Positions 1-7,634 of a stretch of 9,170 bases of DNA are shown here, one piece after another. Origin of the DNA: Bacteroidota bacterium (GTDB taxonomy: Bacteria > Bacteroidota > Rhodothermia > Balneolales > Balneolaceae); NCBI GenBank assembly GCA_024635465.1, contig JAGXIS010000103.1, positions 1 to 9,170 of the forward strand, read 5' to 3'. Each line of letters starts with the position of its first letter. Positions within the stretch are counted from its first letter, which is position 1. The position numbers and the translations under genes are program-made. The notes beneath the pieces are model-generated. The model searched no databases. It saw nothing but the letters and a program-made list of their open reading frames with translations, and was not told the DNA's origin.

Positions 1-558
1 AACCTAGGGTCAGGAGATGTAGGAATTTTGAACTATGCATATGCACTTGAACAGCTGGAAGCCGCCTTTTATATAGCGGTGCTTGATTCTGCATACAGTG
101 GAATGACTACAGAAGAGGGTCAAATCCTGGAAGATCTGAGGAACCATGAGGTAGCCCACCGCGATTGGTTTAAAGCGGCCATTACAAGTGTTGCTCCGGA
201 CAATATTATTCCGGGTTTAACACCAAACTTTGATTCGATTGATTTTTCCAACAGAGACATGGTTTTAGCTACTGCCCAGGCACTGGAAGATACCGGTGTA
301 TCTGCATATAACGGGGCCGGTCAATTAATAGAAAACGCTGATTACCTAATACAGGCCGGGAAAATTGTTTCTGTAGAGGCACGTCATGCCGCCGCTATTA
401 GATCCCTTATTGGCAGCAGCAATACGTCGTTTGCCGGAGACGATATTATTGATAGTAATGGCCTTGAAATGACTCGAACACCGAGTGAGGTACTTGAAAT
501 TGCACAGGGCTTTATCGTTGAAGAAATCAACGGAAGCAACCTACCCCAACCCGAATAA
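1..558 (+). CDS. Ferritin-like domain protein, 5'-truncated by window edge
   Basis: The reading frame is open from base 1, so the true start lies outside the window. The TTG at 28 is internal, because the residues before it (NLGSGDVGIL) already match the first helix of this family. The visible 185 residues form a four-helix Ferritin_2 (PF13668) type domain. Candidate di-iron ligands, numbered from the window edge, are Glu17/Glu20 in ALEQLEAAFY, Glu50 and His53 (ExxH in NHEVAH), Glu96 in ALEDTG, and Glu126/His129 (ExxH in VEARHA). Known members include desiccation-related proteins, but the reaction is not established and I infer only metal binding or oxidative/desiccation stress protection. 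A signal peptide cannot be judged because the N-terminus is missing. It is a paralogue of the next gene, 25 bases downstream on the same strand, so the two are probably co-transcribed. Family assignment is firm; function is not. Confidence 0.88.
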   Translation, partial: NLGSGDVGILNYAYALEQLEAAFYIAVLDSAYSGMTTEEGQILEDLRNHEVAHRDWFKAAITSVAPDNIIPGLTPNFDSIDFSNRDMVLATAQALEDTGVSAYNGAGQLIENADYLIQAGKIVSVEARHAAAIRSLIGSSNTSFAGDDIIDSNGLEMTRTPSEVLEIAQGFIVEEINGSNLPQPE

Positions 559-583
559 TAAATAATAAAAAAGAGAAACGATT

Positions 584-1396
584 ATGAGTTTAATGAATTT
601 TTTAAGCCAGTTTGAAGAAGAAATACTAAATGAAGAGACAAAAGAGACGCTTTTAAATCGCAGAGATGTTTTTGGTAAAATGACAAAGGTAAGTAAAATG
701 CTTGCTGTATCAGCACTTCCTATGGGATTTATCGGTGCATTTGCAACGCCTGTCAGAGCACAATCGACCGAAGATTTGATTGGTGTATTGAATTTTGCCC
801 TAACCCTGGAGTATTTAGAAAATGAATATTATACCATGGGAACAGGACAATCCGGTTTGATTCCGGATGGAAGAGAATCGGATATTTTTGCCCAGATACA
901 AAAGCATGAGCAACAACACGTAGATTTCTTGACCGATACCATTGAATCTCTTGGAGGCGAACCGGCCGCAAAACCAAATTTTGATTTTACAGTAGGTGGC
1001 GCTTTTGATCCCTTCAATAATTACACTCAATTTTTAGCATTAGCACAGGCATTTGAAGACACGGGTGTTCGTGCATACAAAGGTCAGGCAGGGGCGGTAA
1101 AAGGCAATGCACAAATATTAACAGCTGCGCTGGCAATACACTCCGTAGAAGCGCGTCATGCTTCTGAAGTTCGACGTTTGCGTGGACTAAAAGGGTGGAT
1201 AACCAGAGATCTCCGTGGGGATGGAATGCCGGAACCCACACAAGCTGTCTATAATGGAGAAGATGAAGCTACCCAACTGGGTGTTCTTGTAACGGATGTT
1301 ACTGATGTAAACAGAGATGCAGTAACAGAAGCCTGGGATGAGCCACTAACCAAGGAGACAGTTTTAGATATTGCAAGCTTGTTTATCACTTCATAA
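584..1396 (+). CDS. Exported ferritin-like domain protein, Tat-like signal
   Basis: This 270-residue paralogue of the preceding gene belongs to the same Ferritin_2 type family. The N-terminus has a long polar region, a twin arginine at residues 26-27 (NRRDVFGKM), a hydrophobic stretch at about 38-58 and a plausible cleavage site after Ala59 (VRA|Q). That looks like a Tat signal, although the +2 position after the arginines is Val rather than the usual Phe. The mature domain, about 62-205, carries the same candidate di-iron residues: Glu76/Glu79, ExxH at 109-112 (HEQQH), Glu158 in AFEDTG, and ExxH at 189-192 (VEARH). Tat export would suit a protein folded around metal in the cytoplasm. The ATG at 584 is preceded by a purine-rich AAAAAAGAGAAACG and puts the signal peptide in frame. 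The gene is probably the last of its operon, since an intrinsic terminator begins 39 bases after the stop. The substrate is unknown. Confidence 0.9.
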   Translation: MSLMNFLSQFEEEILNEETKETLLNRRDVFGKMTKVSKMLAVSALPMGFIGAFATPVRAQSTEDLIGVLNFALTLEYLENEYYTMGTGQSGLIPDGRESDIFAQIQKHEQQHVDFLTDTIESLGGEPAAKPNFDFTVGGAFDPFNNYTQFLALAQAFEDTGVRAYKGQAGAVKGNAQILTAALAIHSVEARHASEVRRLRGLKGWITRDLRGDGMPEPTQAVYNGEDEATQLGVLVTDVTDVNRDAVTEAWDEPLTKETVLDIASLFITS

Positions 1397-1435
1397 ATAA
1401 ACTGAGTTCCGAATAAGACTACATAGAGAGTGATC

Positions 1436-1478
1436 GAAACCGTTAAATGGATCGAAATTTAACGGTTTCTTTTTTTTT
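1436..1478 (+). terminator. Intrinsic terminator of the ferritin-like operon
   Basis: A perfect 13-bp stem (GAAACCGTTAAAT at 1436-1448 with ATTTAACGGTTTC at 1457-1469) encloses an 8-base loop and is followed directly by nine T residues at 1470-1478. The U-tract is only on the plus-strand side, so it ends the ferritin-like transcript. The convergent protease gene, which ends at 1500, would read into the same hairpin without a U-tract. Confidence 0.93.
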
Positions 1479-1499
1479 GAAATAACCTGCCACGAAATA

Positions 1500-2879
1500 T
1501 TACTTCACCAAAGTTATTTTTTGGATTTCTTCTAAATTTCCAACATTAAAACGAACAAAATAGATTCCAGAAGAAAAATGATCTGCCATAAATTTAAATT
1601 CATGAACTCCGGGTGAATGCGTTTCATTTATAACAGTCTGAATAGATCTGCCCATCATATCAAATAACTCGATCCGTAATATTTCTTGAGTTGCCAGTAC
1701 AACCTTAAAGGTGATTTGGGTGTTGAATGGATTCGGGTAACTAACCCTTATTTCATTTTTGTTCGGCTTCTCTGTTCTAAAGCGAAACGTTTCGCTCCAT
1801 TTACTTTGTGTATCCCAAATATCCTCGGTATAGGACCATATTCTATTTGCTCTAATCCTCCAATAGTATTCCTGATCATAATCTAAATATTGATGACCAT
1901 TGAGATTTAAGTATTGAGTAGTTTCAGTAGTAAAAACAAAATTATCATCTTCAAATTTTGGATTTTTTGAAATTTGAAATGTATAACTTTCTGCGATTTC
2001 CGTTTCTAAAAAAAACCACTCGAATTTGGTATTTAAGCTTAAGTTATTTGCCTTATTTGAAGGAAAAACTAGCTCAGGGATATTATTAAGTTGAAAACTG
2101 GCAAGTTCATTTTTCACCTCTCTCAAACTCCGAGCATTATCAGCCGGAGCAAATTTTCCTGTGTATGAACCCGTAGGAACGCCTTGATATTTTACATCAG
2201 GATTTGAATAATAAGGAATCCTGGCATTTGCAATTTTTCCATCTATATCATTCCAATATGACATGATTGAAATATAATCTCTGCCATCATTCCCGGTCCA
2301 TCTCCAACCCGTTGAATATTCAAACAAACCACCCCTTGAATCCGATGCATTTCGATTTTGATTTCGGCTATGAGAAAACCCGAAATTATGTCCTAATTCG
2401 TGAGCAAAAGTACTGCCTGAGGTAGACCTGACAGGAGTTAGCGAAAATGCCAATGAAGGGTTTATTTTACTTGTAAATGCACTGCCGGTGGAATTATAAT
2501 CTTGAATAATTAGTTTTACAAAATCCGCTCTATATTGCCTGCGCCATTCATGAACTTCATCCATATGACCATCATGATGAGATTTTAACAGCCCTAAATC
2601 TTGACCAGCGTTCCCACTCTCTTGATAATCAATTAATGATGAATGAACCAATTCAATTACAACATCAACATCACTGTTCGACAATGTTTGATTTGTATAT
2701 GCAATCCCCTGTGCAATTACATTATCAATTCCTCCTCCATGTTTTTCCGCCCAATCTTGAGCCTTTTCCGTATAAACAACCATAATGGTTAGCACGGTCT
2801 TATCTTGGGCAAAAGAGGCTGTTGTCAAGAAAAAACTAATAAAAAATAGAAAAGTATATTGAGCGGTAAGACGAATCAT
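1500..2879 (-). CDS. Secreted reprolysin-like zinc metalloprotease, T9SS sorting domain
   Basis: This 459-residue protein is a metzincin protease acting outside the cell. Residues 1-24 are a Sec signal peptide (cleavage after ASFA|Q). The catalytic domain spans about 27-262, with the zinc signature HELGHNFGFSH at 160-170 (His160, His164, His170; catalytic Glu161) and a Met-turn at Met206 (SIMSY). An Fn3-like domain follows at about 268-370. A T9SS type A sorting domain occupies about 377-459, starting YPNPFN and ending ITLVK, so export through the outer membrane by type IX secretion is expected. No prodomain lies between signal peptide and catalytic domain. The gene 28 bases upstream encodes a prodomain-like protein instead. 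The ATG at 2879 is preceded in frame by TAA at 2885-2883, so this is not a frameshifted continuation of that gene. The protein has no cysteines, whereas relatives, as I recall them, usually have some in the catalytic domain. No Shine-Dalgarno sequence is visible. The protein substrate is unknown. Confidence 0.93.
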   Translation of the reverse strand: MIRLTAQYTFLFFISFFLTTASFAQDKTVLTIMVVYTEKAQDWAEKHGGGIDNVIAQGIAYTNQTLSNSDVDVVIELVHSSLIDYQESGNAGQDLGLLKSHHDGHMDEVHEWRRQYRADFVKLIIQDYNSTGSAFTSKINPSLAFSLTPVRSTSGSTFAHELGHNFGFSHSRNQNRNASDSRGGLFEYSTGWRWTGNDGRDYISIMSYWNDIDGKIANARIPYYSNPDVKYQGVPTGSYTGKFAPADNARSLREVKNELASFQLNNIPELVFPSNKANNLSLNTKFEWFFLETEIAESYTFQISKNPKFEDDNFVFTTETTQYLNLNGHQYLDYDQEYYWRIRANRIWSYTEDIWDTQSKWSETFRFRTEKPNKNEIRVSYPNPFNTQITFKVVLATQEILRIELFDMMGRSIQTVINETHSPGVHEFKFMADHFSSGIYFVRFNVGNLEEIQKITLVK

Positions 2880-2907
2880 TTTTTAGAGCAAGTGTGTGAT
2901 AATTCTT

Positions 2908-3426
2908 TTAGTCTATCGGTGCATTTAAAACCCCTCCACATAATACTTCTGCCATTTTTCCTTCGTTTAATTCTTCCAAATAATATGTAGATGTTTGAGG
3001 GTCAGATATAATTTTGAAATGTTTCTGGTGATCATACAAATGTATCTGCCCAATCAATCGATGATCTTTGTGTGTAATAATAATATGACCCGAACTTTCA
3101 CTAAAAATATTTCCTCTTATTGATGTAGTACCCATTACATTTTTTGAAATATCTGTAATTTCAGCAGCCATATAGTTTTCAGAAAAGAGATTCAGTGATA
3201 TGTTATCACCTACGTTAATCATATGGGTCTGGAATATAGCTTCGTTTATATGAATAACTTGTCTATTCACAATCTCTACTGATTGTTCAATCGTTTTATC
3301 ATGTACACTATCTTCATGTAAATCAAATAAATTCAGTTTTACAGAAGTTGTATTATTTTGAGCAAATGAATAATTGGAAAAAATTATCAATGTAAAAAAG
3401 AGAGAGATAAATAAGGATCGAATCAT
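2908..3426 (-). CDS. Secreted protein resembling a reprolysin prodomain
   Basis: This 172-residue protein has a clear Sec signal peptide (residues 1-22, cleavage after YSFA|Q) and no catalytic motif. Its body reads like the prodomain of bacterial reprolysin-like metalloproteases. The pattern is a beta-rich segment with SLNLF at 77-81, IRGNIFSESSG at 103-113, a basic turn and LIGQIHLYD at 124-132, then a TYYLEEL segment at 147-153, and finally a cysteine. Cys163 (VLCGG), nine residues from the end, is the only cysteine and sits where the cysteine-switch residue of a prodomain would lie. The gene is first in a unit with the protease gene, 28 bases upstream of it. I infer a separately made inhibitor, chaperone or prodomain acting in trans. 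A degraded split gene is the main alternative, but both halves keep full signal peptides. The prodomain assignment is from pattern recognition, not a search. Confidence 0.75.
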   Translation of the reverse strand: MIRSLFISLFFTLIIFSNYSFAQNNTTSVKLNLFDLHEDSVHDKTIEQSVEIVNRQVIHINEAIFQTHMINVGDNISLNLFSENYMAAEITDISKNVMGTTSIRGNIFSESSGHIIITHKDHRLIGQIHLYDHQKHFKIISDPQTSTYYLEELNEGKMAEVLCGGVLNAPID

Positions 3427-3548
3427 ATCGAACTGAATTGTCGGCCATTCTAGAGTGATTGATCGAAAGATAGGCTATATCATGTTATGTATAGTTATAG
3501 AATCAACAGATAAATCAAACCCAATAGAGCCGGCATTCAACCCCATTT

Positions 3549-3632
3549 TTAATGCAATGCCTCTAGGCCATTTACGGCTTCAACATATTCGGCAGGCTCT
3601 AAGTAGTCTGCACTGAGTAGATCTCGTTGACT
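3549..3632 (-). other. Short open stretch in the 3427-3630 gap, possible gene remnant
   Basis: The 204-base gap between the response regulator gene and the prodomain-like gene has no full ORF. On the minus strand one frame reads about 28 codons to TAA at 3551-3549, with the residues RDLLSADYLEPAEYVEAV. The YLEPAEY pattern loosely recalls the C-terminal end of DDE transposases of the IS3/IS481 kind (YLSPAEY). There is no start codon and no terminal inverted repeat was seen, so this could be chance. The rest of the gap is A+T-rich and must contain the promoter of the prodomain-protease unit. I cannot place that promoter with confidence. Confidence 0.2.
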
Positions 3633-4137
3633 ATAACTTTAGCACAAAATTTGACTTATCGAATTCTGATTGGCGGTTCAGTCGAGTCGTGGATAGAGCT
3701 TTGGCCAACACTTTTTTGAGTTCGTTGTAGTCGCTCGGTTTAGTGATGTAGATATTGGCTCCATACATAAAAGTATCCTCAATATCCGATTCAGATGTAG
3801 AAGTAGAATAGATTACAATTGAGATATCGCTGTATTTTTCAAATTTTCGGATCTCTTTAAGACATTCAATGCCATTCATATCCGGCATATTGAGATCCAG
3901 AAAAATAATGTGAGGGAGAGGATGATCTTGGGATGTAAGAAAATCCATCATCTGTTGGCCATTATTTGCCAAATAGACGTTGGTATCCCTATCAATTTCA
4001 TCAATGATCTCTTTGAAGATAAGTCTGTCACCCTCATCGTCATCGGTTAATAGAATGCGAATTGGAGCTTTTATACTTTTCATTTTTCCACTGATGTTTG
4101 AGTCTCTGGTGGCCGAAGCACTGCTTCGGAATGTCAT
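3631..4137 (-). CDS. Single-domain response regulator (receiver only)
   Basis: This is a stand-alone receiver domain with no output domain. In the 168-residue reading, the acidic pocket is Asp32-Asp33-Asp34 (LLTDDDEGDR), the phospho-acceptor is Asp81 (IIFLDLNMP), the switch residue is Ser111/Thr112 (VIYST) and the conserved Lys-Pro is 133-134 (ITKP). The DDEGDRLIF pattern resembles the Rcp1-like receivers that partner with large sensor kinases, so a phosphotransfer role with the upstream kinase is likely. The start is uncertain. The ATG at 4137 adds 18 Ser/Thr-rich residues not expected in the fold, whereas ATG at 4083 (MKSIKAPIRILL) gives 150 residues, closer to the usual length, and may be the real start. 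It lies 73 bases (or 127) after the kinase stop on the same strand. A weak hairpin in that gap may lower its expression relative to the kinase. Confidence 0.9.
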   Translation of the reverse strand: MTFRSSASATRDSNISGKMKSIKAPIRILLTDDDEGDRLIFKEIIDEIDRDTNVYLANNGQQMMDFLTSQDHPLPHIIFLDLNMPDMNGIECLKEIRKFEKYSDISIVIYSTSTSESDIEDTFMYGANIYITKPSDYNELKKVLAKALSTTRLNRQSEFDKSNFVLKL

Positions 4138-4180
4138 TGCTCAGATTAATATTTGATATATGATCGCAAATTAAAAATAT

Positions 4181-4207
4181 ACTCAATAATAGTAATAACA
4201 ATTGAGT
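4181..4207 (-). terminator. Possible weak terminator or attenuator between kinase and receiver genes
   Basis: Inverted repeats ACTCAAT (4181-4187) and ATTGAGT (4201-4207) form a 7-bp stem with a 13-base loop. On the minus strand the stem is followed by ATATTTTTAATTT. The stem is short and A+T-rich, so termination would be partial at best. It lies just after the kinase stop and before the receiver gene, where an attenuator would set their ratio. It may equally be a chance palindrome. Confidence 0.3.
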
Positions 4208-4210
4208 CAG

Positions 4211-7200
4211 TTATGTATCCAAGATAGGTATATAAATATCAAATGTTGTTCCTTTGTTTAAGGTACTATCAACAAAAATGGCTCCATGATGATGGGAAAC
4301 TATTTTTTGTACTGTTGCCAGTCCAATTCCTGTCCCCGGATATTCATCTTTTGAATGGAGTTTTTGGAATACCTCAAATATTTTTTCACTGAATTTATTA
4401 TCAAAACCAATGCCATTATCAGCAACCGAAATATGGCAGTAGTTTTGATCCGGTGATAGTTTTTTTGCTTTCAATTCACTCCCATTTACAATACTGCTTT
4501 GTATCTTTATGACAGGTTTTACACCGGGTTTTGAAAATTTGAGTGCATTGCTGATAAGATTGTGCATCAGCTGCCGGAACTGAAAGACGATAACATCTGC
4601 CTCACATAAATCTTGCAGCTCAATATTGGCTTCTTTTTCTTTAATAACGTCGTTGAAGTTTGCTAAAACCTCTTCAACAATAATACCCAGATCCACGGTT
4701 TCAAACGTTCTCTCTGACGTGTTAAGGCGTGAGAACGCAAGTAGATCCTCAATAAGTTTCTGCATCCGTTTTGCAGCGCCCTGCATAGCATTGAAATACG
4801 TTTTACCTTTATCGGAAAGGTTTTGATTCTCTTTTTCGAGTACCAGGCCTGCAAAAGTTTGAATTTTTCGGAGCGGCTCCTGCAGATCGTGGCTGGATAT
4901 ATAGGTAAAAGCTTCCAGCTCTTTATTCGTTTCTCGGAGTTCTTCAATAGCTTTTTTTAACTCAACAGTCCGTTCTTCAATTTTCTTTTCCAGCTCGTTG
5001 GTATGTTGCTCCTCAATTTCACGCCGTTTTTCTCTCGCTTTTACCTGTTCAGTAATATCTTCTACTGACAAGAGGATTAAATTTTCAGATTTATCATCTT
5101 TTGCGACTTCCCTTGCATTCAGCAGCAGATGAAGCTCACCAATACCGGGGAAGGTATGAGTGACTTCATAATCAAGAACCACACGTTTATCGGGAATAAT
5201 ATCTTCAAGCAATTCTCTAATTTCAGGAAAGTCCCACATCTTATCACCCAGATTATAGATCAGTGACCCAACGGTTTCCTTTTCTTTAAACTTAAATTGT
5301 TTGTAAAAGGCATTATTAGCCGTCCTTATCCGAAGTTTTTTATTCAATACCAGCAAAGGTTCGCGAATATTTGCTACAATAGACTCAGAATAATTTCTTT
5401 CAGTTTCAACCTGTTTATTTAAACTGCTCATTTCCTGGTTCAGAACAACCAGTTCCTCGTTGGTGCTTTGGAGCTCCTCCTTACTTGTTTCTAACTCTTC
5501 ATTTAAACTCTGTAACTCTTCACTGCTACTCATCAACTCTTCGTTGGCAGTTTGGAGCTCCTCGTTGGCAACTTCCTGATCCTCCGTGATGTTTCGCATG
5601 TCTTCCCTTGTGTCAACAAGTTCTTGCTCCAATTGCTGAATGCGAAGATTTTTATCGGTATCCGACCTTTCGTCTGTTTCTGAGCCTTCAGTTTCAGATC
5701 CTTGTTTGTTTTTTTCTGAAGAGGTATCGTGAAACAGTATTAAAAAATATGGCTCTATAGTATTGGGAAGCCGAATAGCTTCGATGGAAACTGTATGAAG
5801 TTCATCATTTAGCTTGATCGGGATGTTCTCTTTTCTAATTTCTTCATGCCCCTGTTTTGCTTTATGCAGAACATTTCGCAGTTCAAAAGCCAGACCCGGC
5901 ACTGCCAGTGACATTAAATTGTGACTCGGTTTCCCTGATGATTGCTCTAAAAATGGGCCGGTTTTTCCCCGATACTGTACAATATCCATCGCTTCATTTA
6001 CCACTACACCGGCAGGGGTGTAATTTTTGAGCATATACTCATCTGCCGTTTTTTGAAAGTCGGGGCTCTTCTTTTCCCGTACTTCATTTTTTTCTCTCTC
6101 ATTATAATCAAGCTCCGAACTCCGGTTAACCACCTGCACGAATTTACTGGATGCTTCTTTTCGTGAATATATTTTATCACTTTTGGCAGCTTCAGAAAAA
6201 AGGTCGGGCACCCCGCTGGTTGTTTCCGATTTACCCAGCAATAATATCCCATTTTTGTTTAGCACATAATGAAAAGTGGCAAGTGCTTTTTTCTGTAAAT
6301 AGGGTTCAAAGTAGATCAGCACATTACGGCAGCTAATCAGGTCTATTTTGCCAAATGGAGGGTCTTTTAAGAAATTGTGAGCGGCAAAAACGCACATATC
6401 CCGAATTTGCCGGTTCAACTGAAAATTTCCATTTGATTTGGTAAAGTATTTCTCTATTCGTTTCTCAGATACCCCTGCCAGTTCAGTGGTCGAATACGTA
6501 CCCAGACGAGCCTTCTCGATTGCGGGTTCGCTTAAATCAGATGCAAAAATCTGAACTTTTTTTCCGGGGTTTCCCACAGATCGGGATTCTAACAGTTCTC
6601 TAAACAGAATGGCCAGAGAGTACGCCTCCTCTCCTGTGCTGCAACCCGCCACCCATACCCGTATGGTTTTATCATTGGGAATCTTGTCTATAATATCCGG
6701 CAAAAATTGGTTGGATAGATTTTCAAATATTTTCGGGTCCCGGAAGAATGAAGTAACCGGAATCAGAAAATCACTGTACAGGGTATCCTGTTCCTCTTTG
6801 TCTTCTCTTAAATATTCAAGATAGGCGGAAACCTTTTTAATTTTGTTAATGGCCATCCTCCGAAGTATCCTTCTGCGGATCGTGGTCTGTTTGTAATAGG
6901 TAAAGTCAGTGCCTTTTCGAACTCGCAACAGGGTGATAATTTGCCTGAAGACATCCTCTTCATCCTGTTTCGGAGATTCATCTAAATAAACGCTAGTGTT
7001 GATAATCTTTGCTACTTCGACCAATTTTTCCGGGATATCTTCCGGAGCAAGAATAAAATCAACCATCCCTGATTGAATGGCGCTGCTGGGCATTCCATTG
7101 TAGTCTGCCGATGCTTCATTTTGAGCAAAGGTAATACCGCCGTTATCTTTTATGACTTTTAAACCTTTGGTACCATCCGTTGCCGTACCCGAGAGTACCA

Positions 7201-7627
7201 CACCAATGGCATGTGAATTGTAAACTTCAGCAATTGATGTAAATAACAGGTCGATCGGAAGAGTACGTTCTAATTTTTTATTTGAAGGTCGCGGAGTGAG
7301 CTGTAATTTACCCTTGGATTCCCCCATTAATTTGTTACTGGGCATCACATAGACGTGGTTGGGCTCAATTTTAAACCCCTCCGACAGTTCTACCACCCGC
7401 ATTTTTGTCTCTTTTTGAAGTATTTCCGGCAGCATACTTTCGTGATTCGGATCTAAATGCTGTACAAATAAGAATGCCATGCCCGACTCTTCCGGAATGG
7501 CTTTGAGCAATTTTTTAAAAGGATTTAAACCCCCAGCTGAAGCACCAATACCAACTACCGGAAATGAATTTTTAGATTTTTTACTTTTTTTCCGGTTAGT
7601 TGTCTCATTCTCTGACTTTGCGGCCAT
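4211..7627 (-). CDS. CheB-CheR-PAS-histidine kinase fusion protein
   Basis: This 1138-residue cytoplasmic signalling protein has no membrane segments. After a lysine-rich N-terminus comes a CheB methylesterase domain (about 22-205) with triad candidates Ser30 (GIGASAGG), His57 (VQHLDPNH) and Asp151 (GTATDG). A CheR methyltransferase domain follows (about 225-490), with the SAM loop AGCSTGEEAYS at 327-337, Asp364 and SCRNVLIYF at 432-440. Next are a PAS-like domain (about 525-635), a Glu/Leu-rich coiled coil (about 660-745) with repeated EEL/NEEL units, a second PAS (about 745-862) and another coiled coil to about 905. The HisKA domain has the phospho-acceptor His913 (SSHDLQEPLR). The ATPase domain has an N-box (HNLISNALKFS, 1022-1032), G1 (DNGIGF, 1070-1075), F-box (FEVFQKL, 1084-1090) and G2 (GTGIGLATV, 1098-1106). 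All catalytic residues appear intact, but there is no receiver domain to control CheB. Such fusions are known in Bacteroidota, cyanobacteria and myxobacteria, with largely undefined roles. It starts 7 bases after the upstream receiver gene, so the two are co-transcribed. Confidence 0.95.
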   Translation of the reverse strand: MAAKSENETTNRKKSKKSKNSFPVVGIGASAGGLNPFKKLLKAIPEESGMAFLFVQHLDPNHESMLPEILQKETKMRVVELSEGFKIEPNHVYVMPSNKLMGESKGKLQLTPRPSNKKLERTLPIDLLFTSIAEVYNSHAIGVVLSGTATDGTKGLKVIKDNGGITFAQNEASADYNGMPSSAIQSGMVDFILAPEDIPEKLVEVAKIINTSVYLDESPKQDEEDVFRQIITLLRVRKGTDFTYYKQTTIRRRILRRMAINKIKKVSAYLEYLREDKEEQDTLYSDFLIPVTSFFRDPKIFENLSNQFLPDIIDKIPNDKTIRVWVAGCSTGEEAYSLAILFRELLESRSVGNPGKKVQIFASDLSEPAIEKARLGTYSTTELAGVSEKRIEKYFTKSNGNFQLNRQIRDMCVFAAHNFLKDPPFGKIDLISCRNVLIYFEPYLQKKALATFHYVLNKNGILLLGKSETTSGVPDLFSEAAKSDKIYSRKEASSKFVQVVNRSSELDYNEREKNEVREKKSPDFQKTADEYMLKNYTPAGVVVNEAMDIVQYRGKTGPFLEQSSGKPSHNLMSLAVPGLAFELRNVLHKAKQGHEEIRKENIPIKLNDELHTVSIEAIRLPNTIEPYFLILFHDTSSEKNKQGSETEGSETDERSDTDKNLRIQQLEQELVDTREDMRNITEDQEVANEELQTANEELMSSSEELQSLNEELETSKEELQSTNEELVVLNQEMSSLNKQVETERNYSESIVANIREPLLVLNKKLRIRTANNAFYKQFKFKEKETVGSLIYNLGDKMWDFPEIRELLEDIIPDKRVVLDYEVTHTFPGIGELHLLLNAREVAKDDKSENLILLSVEDITEQVKAREKRREIEEQHTNELEKKIEERTVELKKAIEELRETNKELEAFTYISSHDLQEPLRKIQTFAGLVLEKENQNLSDKGKTYFNAMQGAAKRMQKLIEDLLAFSRLNTSERTFETVDLGIIVEEVLANFNDVIKEKEANIELQDLCEADVIVFQFRQLMHNLISNALKFSKPGVKPVIKIQSSIVNGSELKAKKLSPDQNYCHISVADNGIGFDNKFSEKIFEVFQKLHSKDEYPGTGIGLATVQKIVSHHHGAIFVDSTLNKGTTFDIYIPILDT

Positions 7628-7634
7628 TTTTTAT

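Noticed and set aside
28..30. TTG as start codon of the first ferritin-like gene
   Set aside because: The frame is open to base 1 and the residues before the TTG fit the family's first helix, so the gene is cut by the window edge.
753..1241. Several minus-strand ORFs inside the second ferritin-like gene
   Set aside because: They are shadows of a well-supported gene on the other strand and have no domain features.
1436..1478. Bidirectional terminator serving the protease gene as well
   Set aside because: On the minus strand no U-tract follows the stem, so only plus-strand termination is supported.
2880..2907. Frameshift joining the prodomain-like and protease genes
   Set aside because: The protease ATG has an in-frame stop two codons upstream and begins a complete signal peptide, so this is two genes rather than a sequencing error.
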